Positions 1 to 7,714 are shown, counted from the stretch's first letter. The stretch is 10,005 nt of DNA from Deltaproteobacteria bacterium (GCA_005879255.1 VBKY01000129.1:1-10005), one strand, 5' to 3'. Notes: generated from the letters alone by a model not told the origin. Numbers and translations are program-made.

Positions 1-2
1 CG

Positions 3-1781
3 TTGGGGCTCACGCTCTACACAAACCTGGAAGAGCGCCAGCTCAGAAAGGCGCAAGTGCAAGAGCAGGCCATGCGGTTGTCTCGCCTCGTTTCAGCGGA
101 TCACGAGCGGCTGATCGAGGACGCGCGCTGGCTCATCGTGACCCTGGCGCGACTCCCCGCCGTTCGCGATCGTAACTGGGCCGCCTGCAACGCACTCTTC
201 GCCGGTCTGCTCACGCAGCATTCGTCGTATGCCAACTTGGGAGTTATCGACGGCGATGGCAACGTCTTTTGCAGCGCCCTGCCGATGACCGGCCAGGTGT
301 ACGCCGGCGACCGCGTCTATTTTCGGCGCGCCCTCGAGTCTCGTGACTTCACCATCGGCGACTATCAGATTGGTCGTATCACCGGCAAGGCCACCCTCAA
401 TTTCGGTTATCCTGTGCTCGACGACGGTGGCCATGCCCGTGCCGTGGTTTTCGCCGCGCTCGACTTGGCCTGGCTCAACGCACTGGCTAGCCAAGCGGGA
501 CTGCCGCCGGGATCAATGCTCACCGTGATCGACCGCCATGGCACGATCCTGTCGCGCTACCCGGATGAGGGGAAATGGGTTGGCAAGCTCATGCCGGAGC
601 CGCTCGTCTTGAACGCCATTCTAACTCAACAGGGCAACGGCGCGACCGCGGCTGCGGGCACGGACGGCATCCCGCGCCTCTTTTCGTTTGCGCCGTTCGG
701 CGGCGCTACGCAAAGCGCGAATGCGTACGTGAGCGTTGGCATCCCGGCGGCTGTCGCCTTTGCCGACGCCAACCGGATTCTCACCCGCAATATTGCGTCG
801 CTGGCGCTCGTCGCTGGCCTCGCGCTCGCCGCGGCCTGGGTGGGTGGAAACCTTTTCATCGTGCGCCAGATCCGGGCCCTCGTTGGAGCGACGAAGCGAG
901 TCGCCGCCGGAGAACTAGGCGTGCGCACCGGGCTTCCCCAGGGGCAAGGGGAGCTGAGCCAACTCGCCGGCGCTTTCGACCAGATGGCCGTGTCGTTGGA
1001 CTGTGCGCACGAACAGAGGCTCCTGGAAGAGGAACTGCGCCGGAAAAACTACCAGCTTGAGCAGCAGAACCTGGCCATTCAGGAGGCGAACCGGTTGAAG
1101 ACCGAGTTCGTCTCGATGGTCTCGCACGAGCTACGGACCCCCCTCACGTCGATCCAGGGGTACGCCGAGCTGCTGCTCGAGGACAAACAGATCCCCGAAG
1201 TACAGCGCGAGAGCCTGACCATTGTCAAGAAGAACTCGGACCGTTTGTTGGGGCTGATCAACGATCTCCTTGATCTCTCGCGGATGGAGGCCGGTAGGGT
1301 CGATCTCCACCGCACGAGCCTGGACCTCGCCCGCCTGATCCCGGAGGTCGCCGGCTCGCTGCGCCCTCTGATCGATGCCAAGCGGCAGCGTCTCAGGCTC
1401 GACCTTGGCGAGGTGCTGCCGGCTGTGTGGGCCGATGCAGATCGCGTGACGCAGATTCTCACAAACCTCATCTCCAACGCTCACAAGTACACGCTGGTCG
1501 AGGGCAGCATCACGGTGGCGGCTCGGCGAGACGATGGGTTCGTGCGCGTGGACGTGAGCGACACCGGCATTGGCCTCTCGCCAGCGGATCAGGCGCAACT
1601 GTTTACCAAATTCTTCAGGGCCCACGATCGGTTGCCCCAAGCGGTCGGCGGGACGGGGCTGGGGCTCGTAATCACCCGCCTGCTGGTTGAGCTGCACGGC
1701 GGGCGGATCACGGTGCTCAGCGCTCCAGGCCACGGCTCTACGTTCAGTTTCTCCCTGCCCGTGCTGGAGGTCTCGGCATGA
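3..1781 (+). CDS. Membrane sensor histidine kinase (Cache-HAMP-HisKA-HATPase), 5' end outside window
   Basis: Sensor kinase that would read a periplasmic signal and autophosphorylate on His using ATP. Residues are numbered from the first in-frame codon at base 3. The opening residues LGLTLYTN look like the end of a first transmembrane helix, so the true start lies upstream. Residues about 15-255 form an extracytoplasmic Cache-like sensor, with YANLGVIDGDGNVF followed by a VYFRRALES and NFGYPVLDDGG pattern. A transmembrane helix (about 264-288) and a HAMP segment (about 289-334) follow, then a coiled coil rich in E, Q and L (337-365). HisKA carries the phospho-acceptor H375 in SHELRTPL. The HATPase domain has the N-box N492, the G1 box DTGIG (D520) and the G2 box GGTGLGL (549-555). 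All catalytic motifs are intact. There is no receiver domain, and no response regulator follows. The stop overlaps the next start (ATGA), implying translational coupling. The ligand is unknown. Confidence 0.93.
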   Translation: MGLTLYTNLEERQLRKAQVQEQAMRLSRLVSADHERLIEDARWLIVTLARLPAVRDRNWAACNALFAGLLTQHSSYANLGVIDGDGNVFCSALPMTGQVYAGDRVYFRRALESRDFTIGDYQIGRITGKATLNFGYPVLDDGGHARAVVFAALDLAWLNALASQAGLPPGSMLTVIDRHGTILSRYPDEGKWVGKLMPEPLVLNAILTQQGNGATAAAGTDGIPRLFSFAPFGGATQSANAYVSVGIPAAVAFADANRILTRNIASLALVAGLALAAAWVGGNLFIVRQIRALVGATKRVAAGELGVRTGLPQGQGELSQLAGAFDQMAVSLDCAHEQRLLEEELRRKNYQLEQQNLAIQEANRLKTEFVSMVSHELRTPLTSIQGYAELLLEDKQIPEVQRESLTIVKKNSDRLLGLINDLLDLSRMEAGRVDLHRTSLDLARLIPEVAGSLRPLIDAKRQRLRLDLGEVLPAVWADADRVTQILTNLISNAHKYTLVEGSITVAARRDDGFVRVDVSDTGIGLSPADQAQLFTKFFRAHDRLPQAVGGTGLGLVITRLLVELHGGRITVLSAPGHGSTFSFSLPVLEVSA

Positions 1782-4700
1782 AGTGTCCTCACTGCAAGCA
1801 TGAGAATCAACCGCAGGCAAAGTTCTGCGAGGAGTGCGCTGCTCCGCTGGCGCGCACCTGCGCGAACTGCGGCACCCAGCTTTCTGCGACAGCAAAGTTC
1901 TGCCCTGAGTGCGCGCATCCGGTAACTGGCGGCGTAGTTACGCAACGGCGCTTTGCTTCCCCTGAGACCTACACTCCCAAACATCTCGCCGAAAAGATTC
2001 TTACCTCCAAAAGCGCGCTCGAAGGCGAGCGCAAGCAGGTCACCGTGCTCTTCGCTGATATGAAGGGCTCGATGGAACTGCTCGCCGACCGTGATCCCGA
2101 AGAGGCGCGCAAACTTTTTGACGCTGTGATCGAGCAGATGATGGACGCAGTGCATCGGTACGAAGGCACGGTGAACCATATTTTGGGCGACGGGATCATG
2201 GCGCTGTTCGGTGCGCCGTTGGCGCATGAGGATCATGCGGTGCGCGCCTGCTACGCGGCGCTTAGAATGCAGGAGTCGGTGAAGCGCTACGCAGTGGAAG
2301 TGCAGCGCATGCAGGGCATTCCGATTCAGATTCGTGTCGGTCTGAACTCCGGTGAGGTCGTTGTCGGTTCTATACGGAATGATCTGCACATGGACTACAC
2401 GGCCATCGGCCAAACCGCACACTTGGCCGCGCGCATGGAGCAGATGGCCATGCCGGGGTCGATCTTGGTGACTGCTGATGCTCTCCGACTTGCCGAAAGT
2501 TATGTGCAAGTGAAGCCGCTCGGTCCGGTCAACGTTAAAGGCTTGAGTGATGAGGTTCAAGTGTACGAAGTCACCGGCGCCGGACCCGCGCGCTCTCGCC
2601 TGCAAGCCGCCGCAGCTCGCGGACTCACGCGCTTTGTAGGACGCGATACAGAAACCGAGCAGCTCCGTAAAGCGCTTGAGCAAGCACGCGCAGGTCATGG
2701 TCAGATTGTTTCGGTGGTCGGCGAACCTGGTGTCGGCAAGTCGCGCCTGTTCTGGGAGTTTACCCACTCCCATCGAATCCTGGAGTGGCTAATCTTGGAG
2801 AGCGGTTCAGTCTCTTACGGGAAAGCCACACCTTACCTGCCGGTGATTGACCTCCTCAAGGTGTACTTTGACATTGAGGACCGTGATGATCCGCGTAAGA
2901 TCCGCGAGAAGCTCACTGGCAAATTGCTCACCCTCGATGAATCTTTTCGCCCGACCTTGCCGGCCTTTCTCGCGCTGCTGGATGTGCCGGTCGATGAACC
3001 AGCGTGGGAGACCCTCGATCCTCCCCAAAGGCGCCAGCGGACTTTGGATGCCATCAAGCGGCTGCTGTTGCGAGAGAGCCAGGTGCAACCTCTAGTGCTG
3101 GTCTTTGAGGACTTACACTGGATCGACAATGAAACCCAAGCGTTGCTTGACAGTCTCGTTGAGAGCCTGCCAACGACCTGTATTCTCCTGCTCGTCAACT
3201 ACCGGCCCGAGTACCAACACAGTTGGGGAAGCAAGACCTTCTACACGCAGCTTCGAATGGATCCGCTGCCTCCAGAAAGTGCTGGTGAATTGCTTCAAGC
3301 GTTGCTGGGGGACGCTGCAAACCTCCGACCGCTGAAGCAGCTCTTGATTGCGCGCACTGAGGGAAATCCGTTTTTCTTGGAAGAGAGTGTCCGGACACTC
3401 GTGGAAACGAAATTTCTAGTGGGCGAGCGGGGGAGTTATCGGCTAGAGAAAGCGGTGGAGAGCACGGCGGTGCCAGCGACAGTGCAAGCGATTTTGGCTG
3501 CTCGGATTGACCGACTTCCTTTAGAAGAGAAGCGGCTTCTCCAGTCCGCCGCCGTTGTTGGGAAGGATGTGCCATTCGCGCTTCTCCAAGCGATCGCGGA
3601 TCAGTCTCAGGAAGAACTACCTCTCAGTCTCACTCGGCTTCAGGCCGCGGAGTTTCTCTACGAGACAAGCCTGTTTCCTGATCTTGAATACACTTTCAAG
3701 CATGCGCTTACCCATGAAGTTGCTTACGGGAGTGTTTTGCATGAGCGGCGGCGCGCCCTTCATGCTCGTATCGTTGAAGCGATTGAGAAACTATATTCCG
3801 AACGCCTTAGCGAGCAAGTGGAGCGGCTCGCGCATCACGCGCTTCGCGGTGAGCTATGGGAAAAGGCCGTGGAATATTTGCATCAGGCCGGCAACAAAGC
3901 CGCGGCCCGTTCTGCCACTCAAGAGGCGATCGCGTACTTCGAGCAGGCGTTGGATGCTCTCAAGCCCCTTCCCGAAAGTCGCCACACGATTGAAAAAACT
4001 ATAGACATTCGAATTGACCTAGGCCCTACGGTTATTTCAAAAGGGGGTTTCGGGGGAACGGATGTTGAAGAAAACTACACCAAGGCACGAGAACTGTGCG
4101 AGCGGTTGGGGAATACACCTCGGCTATTCCCAGTGCTATGGGGATTGGCAAGGTTCCATGATGTCCGCGGGGATTACAAAGTCGGGCGGGAACTGGGAGA
4201 GCAGCTCCTGACATTCGCACAGGCCGGCGGCGATTCAGGACTTCTGCTGCAGGCGCACCACGAACTTTGGGCCAACCTGTCTGCTGTCGGCGAGTTGCTT
4301 GCTGCTCGAACACACTTGGAGGAAGGATTTACGCTTTACGATCGCCACAAGCACAGAGACCATGCATTCCTCTACGGCGGCCATGATCCTGGTGCTTGCT
4401 GTGGTTATCATGCTGCGCAAGTGTTTTGGCTACTGGGCTATCCGGATCAGGCGCTGCGGCGAACCCGGGACGCTTTGGCTTTGGCCCGCGATCTTTGTCA
4501 CCCGGCGACCGTGGTTCACACGTTGTTTTTTGCCGCATGGTTCCATCAGTACCTCGGTGAGAGGCAGGCCGTTCAAGATCGAATCGAAGAGGGCATGTCA
4601 CTTTCAACCGAGCAGGGTTTTTCACGCTGGCTGGGTGAGGCGACTTTTCTGCGTGGATGGCTTCTCGCCGAAGAAGGTCGTCAGGAGATCGGCATAGAGC

Positions 4701-5152
4701 AGATGTTGAAGGTAGTAACTGACGCGCGAGGTAGAAAAGGCACAGGACGTTTTGATGCGCATTGTGCTGCTTTATTGGCTGAGTCCTACGGGAAAACAGG
4801 GCAGACTAGCGAGGGGCTCAACGTGGTGAAAGATGCGATAGCCATAACGCAGCAGACGCAGTCTCGTTGTTACGAAGCTGAGCTGCAGAGAATCAAGGGC
4901 GAATTGCTGCTAAGACAGTCTGATCAACAACAAGCCGAAACATGCTTTCAGCACGCTATCCAGGTCACTCGCGGCCAGAGCGCCAGGTCTTTAGAGTTGC
5001 GAGCAGCGATGAGCTTGAGTCGTCTGTGGCAAAAGCAAGGCAAGAAAGATGATGCCAGAAAACTCTTGGCCGAAATTTACGGCTGGTTCACCGAAGGATT
5101 TGACACGGCCGACTTGAAACAGGCAAAGCTACTACTTGAAGAACTTGCATGA
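1778..5152 (+). CDS. Double zinc-ribbon / class III nucleotide cyclase / AAA-type ATPase / TPR-like signalling protein
   Basis: Large cytoplasmic multidomain protein of 1124 residues. Two zinc ribbons open it: C3, C6, C17, C20 and C28, C31, C42, C45. A class III adenylate/guanylate cyclase domain spans about 84-255. Both metal-binding Asp are present (D94 in LFADMKGS, D138 in LGDG), as is the transition-state Arg (R219). The position of the usual transition-state Asn is H215 (QTAHLAAR), and the usual purine-selecting Lys position reads H134 (VNHILGD). Activity and nucleotide choice are therefore uncertain. An ATPase of the STAND/predicted-ATPase type follows, with Walker A GEPGVGKS (315-322) and Walker B ending F443-E444-D445 before LHW. 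From about 690 to the end it is helical, resembling TPR repeats. The start is fixed by GGAGG (1766-1770), 7 bases before an ATG that overlaps the kinase stop. It is probably a signal-integration protein. The partner and output are unknown. Confidence 0.9.
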   Translation: MKCPHCKHENQPQAKFCEECAAPLARTCANCGTQLSATAKFCPECAHPVTGGVVTQRRFASPETYTPKHLAEKILTSKSALEGERKQVTVLFADMKGSMELLADRDPEEARKLFDAVIEQMMDAVHRYEGTVNHILGDGIMALFGAPLAHEDHAVRACYAALRMQESVKRYAVEVQRMQGIPIQIRVGLNSGEVVVGSIRNDLHMDYTAIGQTAHLAARMEQMAMPGSILVTADALRLAESYVQVKPLGPVNVKGLSDEVQVYEVTGAGPARSRLQAAAARGLTRFVGRDTETEQLRKALEQARAGHGQIVSVVGEPGVGKSRLFWEFTHSHRILEWLILESGSVSYGKATPYLPVIDLLKVYFDIEDRDDPRKIREKLTGKLLTLDESFRPTLPAFLALLDVPVDEPAWETLDPPQRRQRTLDAIKRLLLRESQVQPLVLVFEDLHWIDNETQALLDSLVESLPTTCILLLVNYRPEYQHSWGSKTFYTQLRMDPLPPESAGELLQALLGDAANLRPLKQLLIARTEGNPFFLEESVRTLVETKFLVGERGSYRLEKAVESTAVPATVQAILAARIDRLPLEEKRLLQSAAVVGKDVPFALLQAIADQSQEELPLSLTRLQAAEFLYETSLFPDLEYTFKHALTHEVAYGSVLHERRRALHARIVEAIEKLYSERLSEQVERLAHHALRGELWEKAVEYLHQAGNKAAARSATQEAIAYFEQALDALKPLPESRHTIEKTIDIRIDLGPTVISKGGFGGTDVEENYTKARELCERLGNTPRLFPVLWGLARFHDVRGDYKVGRELGEQLLTFAQAGGDSGLLLQAHHELWANLSAVGELLAARTHLEEGFTLYDRHKHRDHAFLYGGHDPGACCGYHAAQVFWLLGYPDQALRRTRDALALARDLCHPATVVHTLFFAAWFHQYLGERQAVQDRIEEGMSLSTEQGFSRWLGEATFLRGWLLAEEGRQEIGIEQMLKVVTDARGRKGTGRFDAHCAALLAESYGKTGQTSEGLNVVKDAIAITQQTQSRCYEAELQRIKGELLLRQSDQQQAETCFQHAIQVTRGQSARSLELRAAMSLSRLWQKQGKKDDARKLLAEIYGWFTEGFDTADLKQAKLLLEELA

Positions 5153-5155
5153 GGA
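5151..5155 (+). promoter_or_regulatory. Ribosome binding site that decides the start of the binding-protein gene
   Basis: GAGGA lies 10 bases before the ATG at 5166 and overlaps the stop codon of the cyclase gene (5150-5152). It favours the ATG at 5166 over the in-frame TTG at 5136. The TTG would add ten acidic residues ahead of a normal signal peptide and would overlap the upstream coding region. The overlap with the stop suggests coupled translation. Confidence 0.6.
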
Positions 5156-5165
5156 AGATGACAAC

Positions 5166-6161
5166 ATGAGCAAGCGATTATCGAAACTAGCGAAGTTATT
5201 TATGCTCGCGGCAATTATTTGTCCCCTCTCGCTGTTCGCCGCGGCCGCGCCTTACAAAGCGGTCTACACCTTCGGCGGATTGAACGAGCGTAGCGGCATA
5301 CTGTGGGTGGCGCGGGATGCGGGGATTTTTCACAAGTACGGCATCGATCCGACCATCGTCAACGTGCGCAACGCGCAGGTGGGCATGTCGGCGCTGGCGG
5401 CGGGCGAGACGCAGTTCCACGTCGGCTCGGCGACTGGCACTTCGATCGGCGCGATGGCAGGTGGCTTGGACCTGGCTTATATCGCCGGTTTGATCAACAA
5501 GCTCGACGGCGCGTTTATGGTCAATCCGAGCATCAAGACGCCGGCGGATCTGAAGGGTAAGAGAATCGGCGTGCAAAGCATCGGCGGCGGCGTGTGGATG
5601 TTTTCGATGCTCGCGTTCGAGCATTGGGGCCTCAATCCCGAACGGGACAACATTCAATTCCGCATCATCGGCGATCAGTCGGTGCTGGCGCAGGCGATCA
5701 CGCAGAATATCATTGACGGCGGCTATCTCGGCTACGCCTACGGCGCGCAGCTGGAACGCCAGGGCTACCGCATGCTCGGTGATCTGATGAAAATGGGTAT
5801 TCCTTATCAGGGGCTTGGCATGATCGCGAAACGGAGTCTGATCGATCGCACGCCGGAGATTCCCGAGCGCACTTTGCGCGCGATGGTCGAGACAATCGCC
5901 TACGTCAACAATCCCGCTAACAAAGCCGCCGTGGTAAAGACTCTCACACGAGAATTGCGCCTCTCGAAAGTCGAGGATGCGCAGGCCGGCTACGAAGTCA
6001 TGCGGACGCTCTACGACAAGAAGATCTATCCGAACCTCGAAGGACTGCGCAACGTGGTGCGCTTGCTCGGCAAAAGCAGTGAGCCGATCCGCAAGCTCAA
6101 AGTCGAAGATATCGTTGACGACCGCGTGGTTAGGAAGTTGGAAAAAGAAGGACTGTTCTGA
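5166..6161 (+). CDS. Periplasmic ABC-type substrate-binding protein, NMT1/SsuA/TauA-like
   Basis: Exported type II periplasmic binding protein of 331 residues, a usual size for the NMT1/THI5-like family. That family captures small organic ligands (sulfonates, taurine, pyrimidine thiamine precursors, aromatic acids) for ABC importers. Residues 1-27 are a Sec signal peptide: basic K3, R4, K7 and K10, a hydrophobic stretch 11-24, and an AAA cleavage region just before P29. There is no lipobox Cys at the cleavage point (C19 lies inside the hydrophobic core and lacks an LxGC context). Family hallmarks are WVARDAGIFHKYGID, a SALAAGETQFHVG segment, and DLKGKRIGVQS. It starts 13 bases after the cyclase gene, so it is probably in that operon. 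No permease or ATPase gene is adjacent. It may serve a transporter encoded elsewhere or present ligand to the upstream Cache sensor. The ligand cannot be assigned. Confidence 0.9.
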   Translation: MSKRLSKLAKLFMLAAIICPLSLFAAAAPYKAVYTFGGLNERSGILWVARDAGIFHKYGIDPTIVNVRNAQVGMSALAAGETQFHVGSATGTSIGAMAGGLDLAYIAGLINKLDGAFMVNPSIKTPADLKGKRIGVQSIGGGVWMFSMLAFEHWGLNPERDNIQFRIIGDQSVLAQAITQNIIDGGYLGYAYGAQLERQGYRMLGDLMKMGIPYQGLGMIAKRSLIDRTPEIPERTLRAMVETIAYVNNPANKAAVVKTLTRELRLSKVEDAQAGYEVMRTLYDKKIYPNLEGLRNVVRLLGKSSEPIRKLKVEDIVDDRVVRKLEKEGLF

Positions 6162-6165
6162 AGAC

Positions 6166-6252
6166 TGGAGTAATGGAATAGTGGAGTAATGGAGTGATAC
6201 GTTAAGACCCAGCATTCCAATACTCCAGCACTCCAACGCTCCGTTGCTCCAA
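6166..6252. repeat. Inverted array of 8-bp units (4 units, spacer, 5 reverse-complement units)
   Basis: Bases 6166-6197 read as four 8-mers in phase: TGGAGTAA, TGGAATAG, TGGAGTAA, TGGAGTGA. After a 15-base spacer (6198-6212), bases 6213-6252 read as five 8-mers in the opposite orientation: CATTCCAA, TACTCCAG, CACTCCAA, CGCTCCGT, TGCTCCAA. The best-paired arms are 6165-6179 and 6214-6228 (14 of 15 complementary), so the transcript could fold into a long hairpin. It starts 4 bases after the binding-protein stop codon. No T-tract follows, so it is not a standard intrinsic terminator, though it might protect the mRNA 3' end. Confidence 0.75.
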
Positions 6253-6292
6253 AACTTGACGCTTCGAGGTCTCTGGTGGTAGACCTGCCAAT

Positions 6293-6321
6293 GTAGGGGC
6301 AGGTTTGAAACCTGCCCCTAC
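6293..6321. repeat. Perfect 29-bp palindrome, REP-like
   Basis: The left arm GTAGGGGCAGGTTT (6293-6306) and the right arm AAACCTGCCCCTAC (6308-6321) are exact reverse complements around a single central G. No run of T follows, so it is not a normal terminator. It ends 19 bases before the Shine-Dalgarno of the amidohydrolase gene. I recall similar GGGGCAGGTTT palindromes dispersed through many environmental bacterial genomes, which favours a REP-like element. A regulator operator is possible because of its location. Confidence 0.75.
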
Positions 6322-6356
6322 CAAAATCGAATCAACAGCCAAAGGAGGAGATCAAT

Positions 6357-7418
6357 ATGGCTGGCAACGGCGACAACGCAGGCTTCGAGGTGCTGATTTC
6401 TTCGGACTCCCACGTCATGGAGCCGTCGGGGATTCTCGTTGAGCGAGTTCCGAATTCCTTTAAGGACCAAGCGCCGCGCTTTCCCCAGTTGGAAGTCGGC
6501 AGCAGTTTTCAAACTCATCCGGGAGGATCGGATCCAACGCACCGCATCAAAGAGATGGAAACCGACGGTCTCAGCGCCGAAGTACTCTTCCCGACCTATT
6601 TGTTGCCGCACTTCGCCATGGACGACGGCAAACTGCAGGCGGTCTGTTTCCGTGCTTACAACGACTGGTTGATCGATTACTGTAATGTGTCGCCGAAGCG
6701 CTTGATTGGGATCGCCGCAATCTCCGTCTACGATATCGATGAAGCGGTAAAGGAACTCGAGCGCTGTGCCAAGGCCGGCATAAAGGGCTCGATCATCTGG
6801 CAGGCGCCGCACCCGGATTTGCCGTTTCACTCGGAGCACTACAACAAGTTCTGGGCGGCGTCACAGGATTTACAAATTCCCGTGCATTTGCACATTCTGA
6901 CCGGTCACGGCTACCACAAGGAGTCCGTGTTCGGGAATAAGCGGACCGGAGTTGAAGCCTATCGTGGCAGTGTCAATCTGAAGCTCAAGGAAATCATCGA
7001 CGCCTATTTCGAATTGATCTTTTACGGCGTGTTCGAGCGCTATCCCAAGCTAAGATTCGTCGGCGTCGAGAATGAAATCGGCTGGATGCCCTTCATGCTG
7101 CAGCAATGGGATTACTATTACAATCGCTTCAAGAAGGTGAATCCTCTCCCGATTACCAAGAATCCCAGCGAGTATTTCAAGAATCAGATTTTTGGCACGT
7201 TTTTTAGAGATACGGTCGCGGGGCACAATTTTGAGCATTGGGGACAGGATAATTGCATGTGGTCCAACGACTATCCGCACGGCAATTCCACCTGGCCGGA
7301 ATCGCGAAAGTACATCGACCGCGACCTCGGTCATCTGCCGGCGGACATCCGGAAAAAGCTTGTCTACACCAATGTGAAAAATCTTTACGACATCGATATA
7401 CCGCACCCGGTTCAGTAA
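6357..7418 (+). CDS. Metal-dependent amidohydrolase-family protein, ACMSD / resorcylate decarboxylase-like
   Basis: TIM-barrel amidohydrolase (amidohydrolase_2 family) of 353 residues, full length for its group. Members include ACMSD and the gamma-resorcylate and related decarboxylases, which cleave C-C bonds of aromatic or muconate-type acids with a divalent metal. Others are hydrolases. Putative metal ligands are visible in the expected order: D17-S-H19 in SSDSHVMEP at the end of strand 1, H177 in PVHLHILTG, and D305 in WSNDYPHG. E22, and ENEIGWMP near residue 240, are also hallmarks of this subgroup. The usual HxH is replaced by DxH. No signal peptide is evident, so it is probably cytoplasmic. 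The start is supported by AAAGGAGG (6341-6348), 8 bases before the ATG. The gene stands between a repeat-rich gap and a strong terminator, so it may be a single-gene unit or the end of the upstream operon. The substrate is unknown. Confidence 0.88.
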   Translation: MAGNGDNAGFEVLISSDSHVMEPSGILVERVPNSFKDQAPRFPQLEVGSSFQTHPGGSDPTHRIKEMETDGLSAEVLFPTYLLPHFAMDDGKLQAVCFRAYNDWLIDYCNVSPKRLIGIAAISVYDIDEAVKELERCAKAGIKGSIIWQAPHPDLPFHSEHYNKFWAASQDLQIPVHLHILTGHGYHKESVFGNKRTGVEAYRGSVNLKLKEIIDAYFELIFYGVFERYPKLRFVGVENEIGWMPFMLQQWDYYYNRFKKVNPLPITKNPSEYFKNQIFGTFFRDTVAGHNFEHWGQDNCMWSNDYPHGNSTWPESRKYIDRDLGHLPADIRKKLVYTNVKNLYDIDIPHPVQ

Positions 7419-7444
7419 AGGGCGGCTATTCGGCAGTGAAATCG

Positions 7445-7494
7445 ATTGGCGCGCTTTCGGGCGATAACACGTCTGATAGCGCGCCAATTTTTTT
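7445..7494 (+). terminator. Rho-independent terminator after the amidohydrolase gene
   Basis: The perfect 11-bp stem ATTGGCGCGCT (7445-7455) pairs with AGCGCGCCAAT (7478-7488) across a 22-base loop and runs directly into seven T residues (7488-7494). It lies 27 bases after the amidohydrolase stop on the same strand. This separates that gene from the ThDP enzyme unit, which should then have its own promoter. Confidence 0.85.
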
Positions 7495-7523
7495 CTCGGT
7501 AAGTACAACAAAAAAAAGGATGA

Positions 7524-7661
7524 CTCGCGCAAACGCAAGGGCGCCAAGTGACGGGCCCAAGTCCGTCATCCCGAGCGAATGCGAGGGATCTAAGAAGGAT
7601 TTCTCCCTTCGGTCGAAATGACAAGCGGTGCTTCTTTGCGCTCTTGGCGCCTTGGCGCGAG
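7524..7661. repeat. Outer imperfect palindrome (GGCGCCAAG / CTTGGCGCC arms)
   Basis: The left arm 7524-7548 contains GGGCGCCAAG, and the right arm 7643-7661 begins CTTGGCGCC and ends GCGCGAG. The reverse complement of the left arm matches the right arm apart from a 6-base difference and one mismatch. The arms bracket a second palindrome at 7565-7622. The arm sequence resembles the short GCAAAGGCGCCAAG-type repeats I recall from many environmental genomes. It is non-coding: the open frames crossing it are composed entirely of repeat sequence. It fills much of the 306-base gap 7419-7724. Confidence 0.6.
7565..7622. repeat. Inner imperfect palindrome with GTCAT...ATGAC ends
   Basis: GTCATCCCGAGCGAATGCGA begins at 7565, and its imperfect reverse complement ends at 7622 (CCTTCGGTCGAAATGAC). 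By eye, about 19 of 26 positions pair. The form matches the dispersed GTCATTCCGAGCGAAG-type elements I remember from many bacterial genomes. It has no coding capacity and sits inside the outer palindrome, between its two arms. Confidence 0.65.
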
Positions 7662-7714
7662 AAACTTTCTTGAAGTCGAGGCATTCCATATTCAAAAAAT
7701 AATAATCGAACGGC

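Noticed and set aside
1589..2773. 394-codon open frame on the minus strand
   Set aside because: It lies opposite the kinase end and the zinc-ribbon/cyclase gene, whose motifs are unmistakable. Its translation shows no recognisable domain, and the length follows from the base composition of the coding strand.
5136..5165. TTG start at 5136 for the binding-protein gene
   Set aside because: It would put ten residues, four of them acidic, before a normal signal peptide and overlap the cyclase gene. The ATG at 5166 has a GAGGA at suitable distance.
5196..6236. 346-codon open frame on the minus strand
   Set aside because: It is antisense to the binding-protein gene, rich in His, Arg and Asp as expected of a mirror frame, and has no known motif.
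6166..6252. CRISPR-like array
   Set aside because: Units are 8 bp, contiguous and inverted halfway. There are no spacers and no cas genes.
6256..6285. Possible promoter TTGACG - 18 bases - TAGACC before the amidohydrolase gene
   Set aside because: The -10 matches the consensus at only three positions, and the region is repeat-derived, so I do not call it.
7412..7695. Minus-strand open frames of about 90 codons in the 7419-7724 gap
   Set aside because: They consist of the terminator and the nested palindromic repeats read as protein, with no ribosome site or domain.
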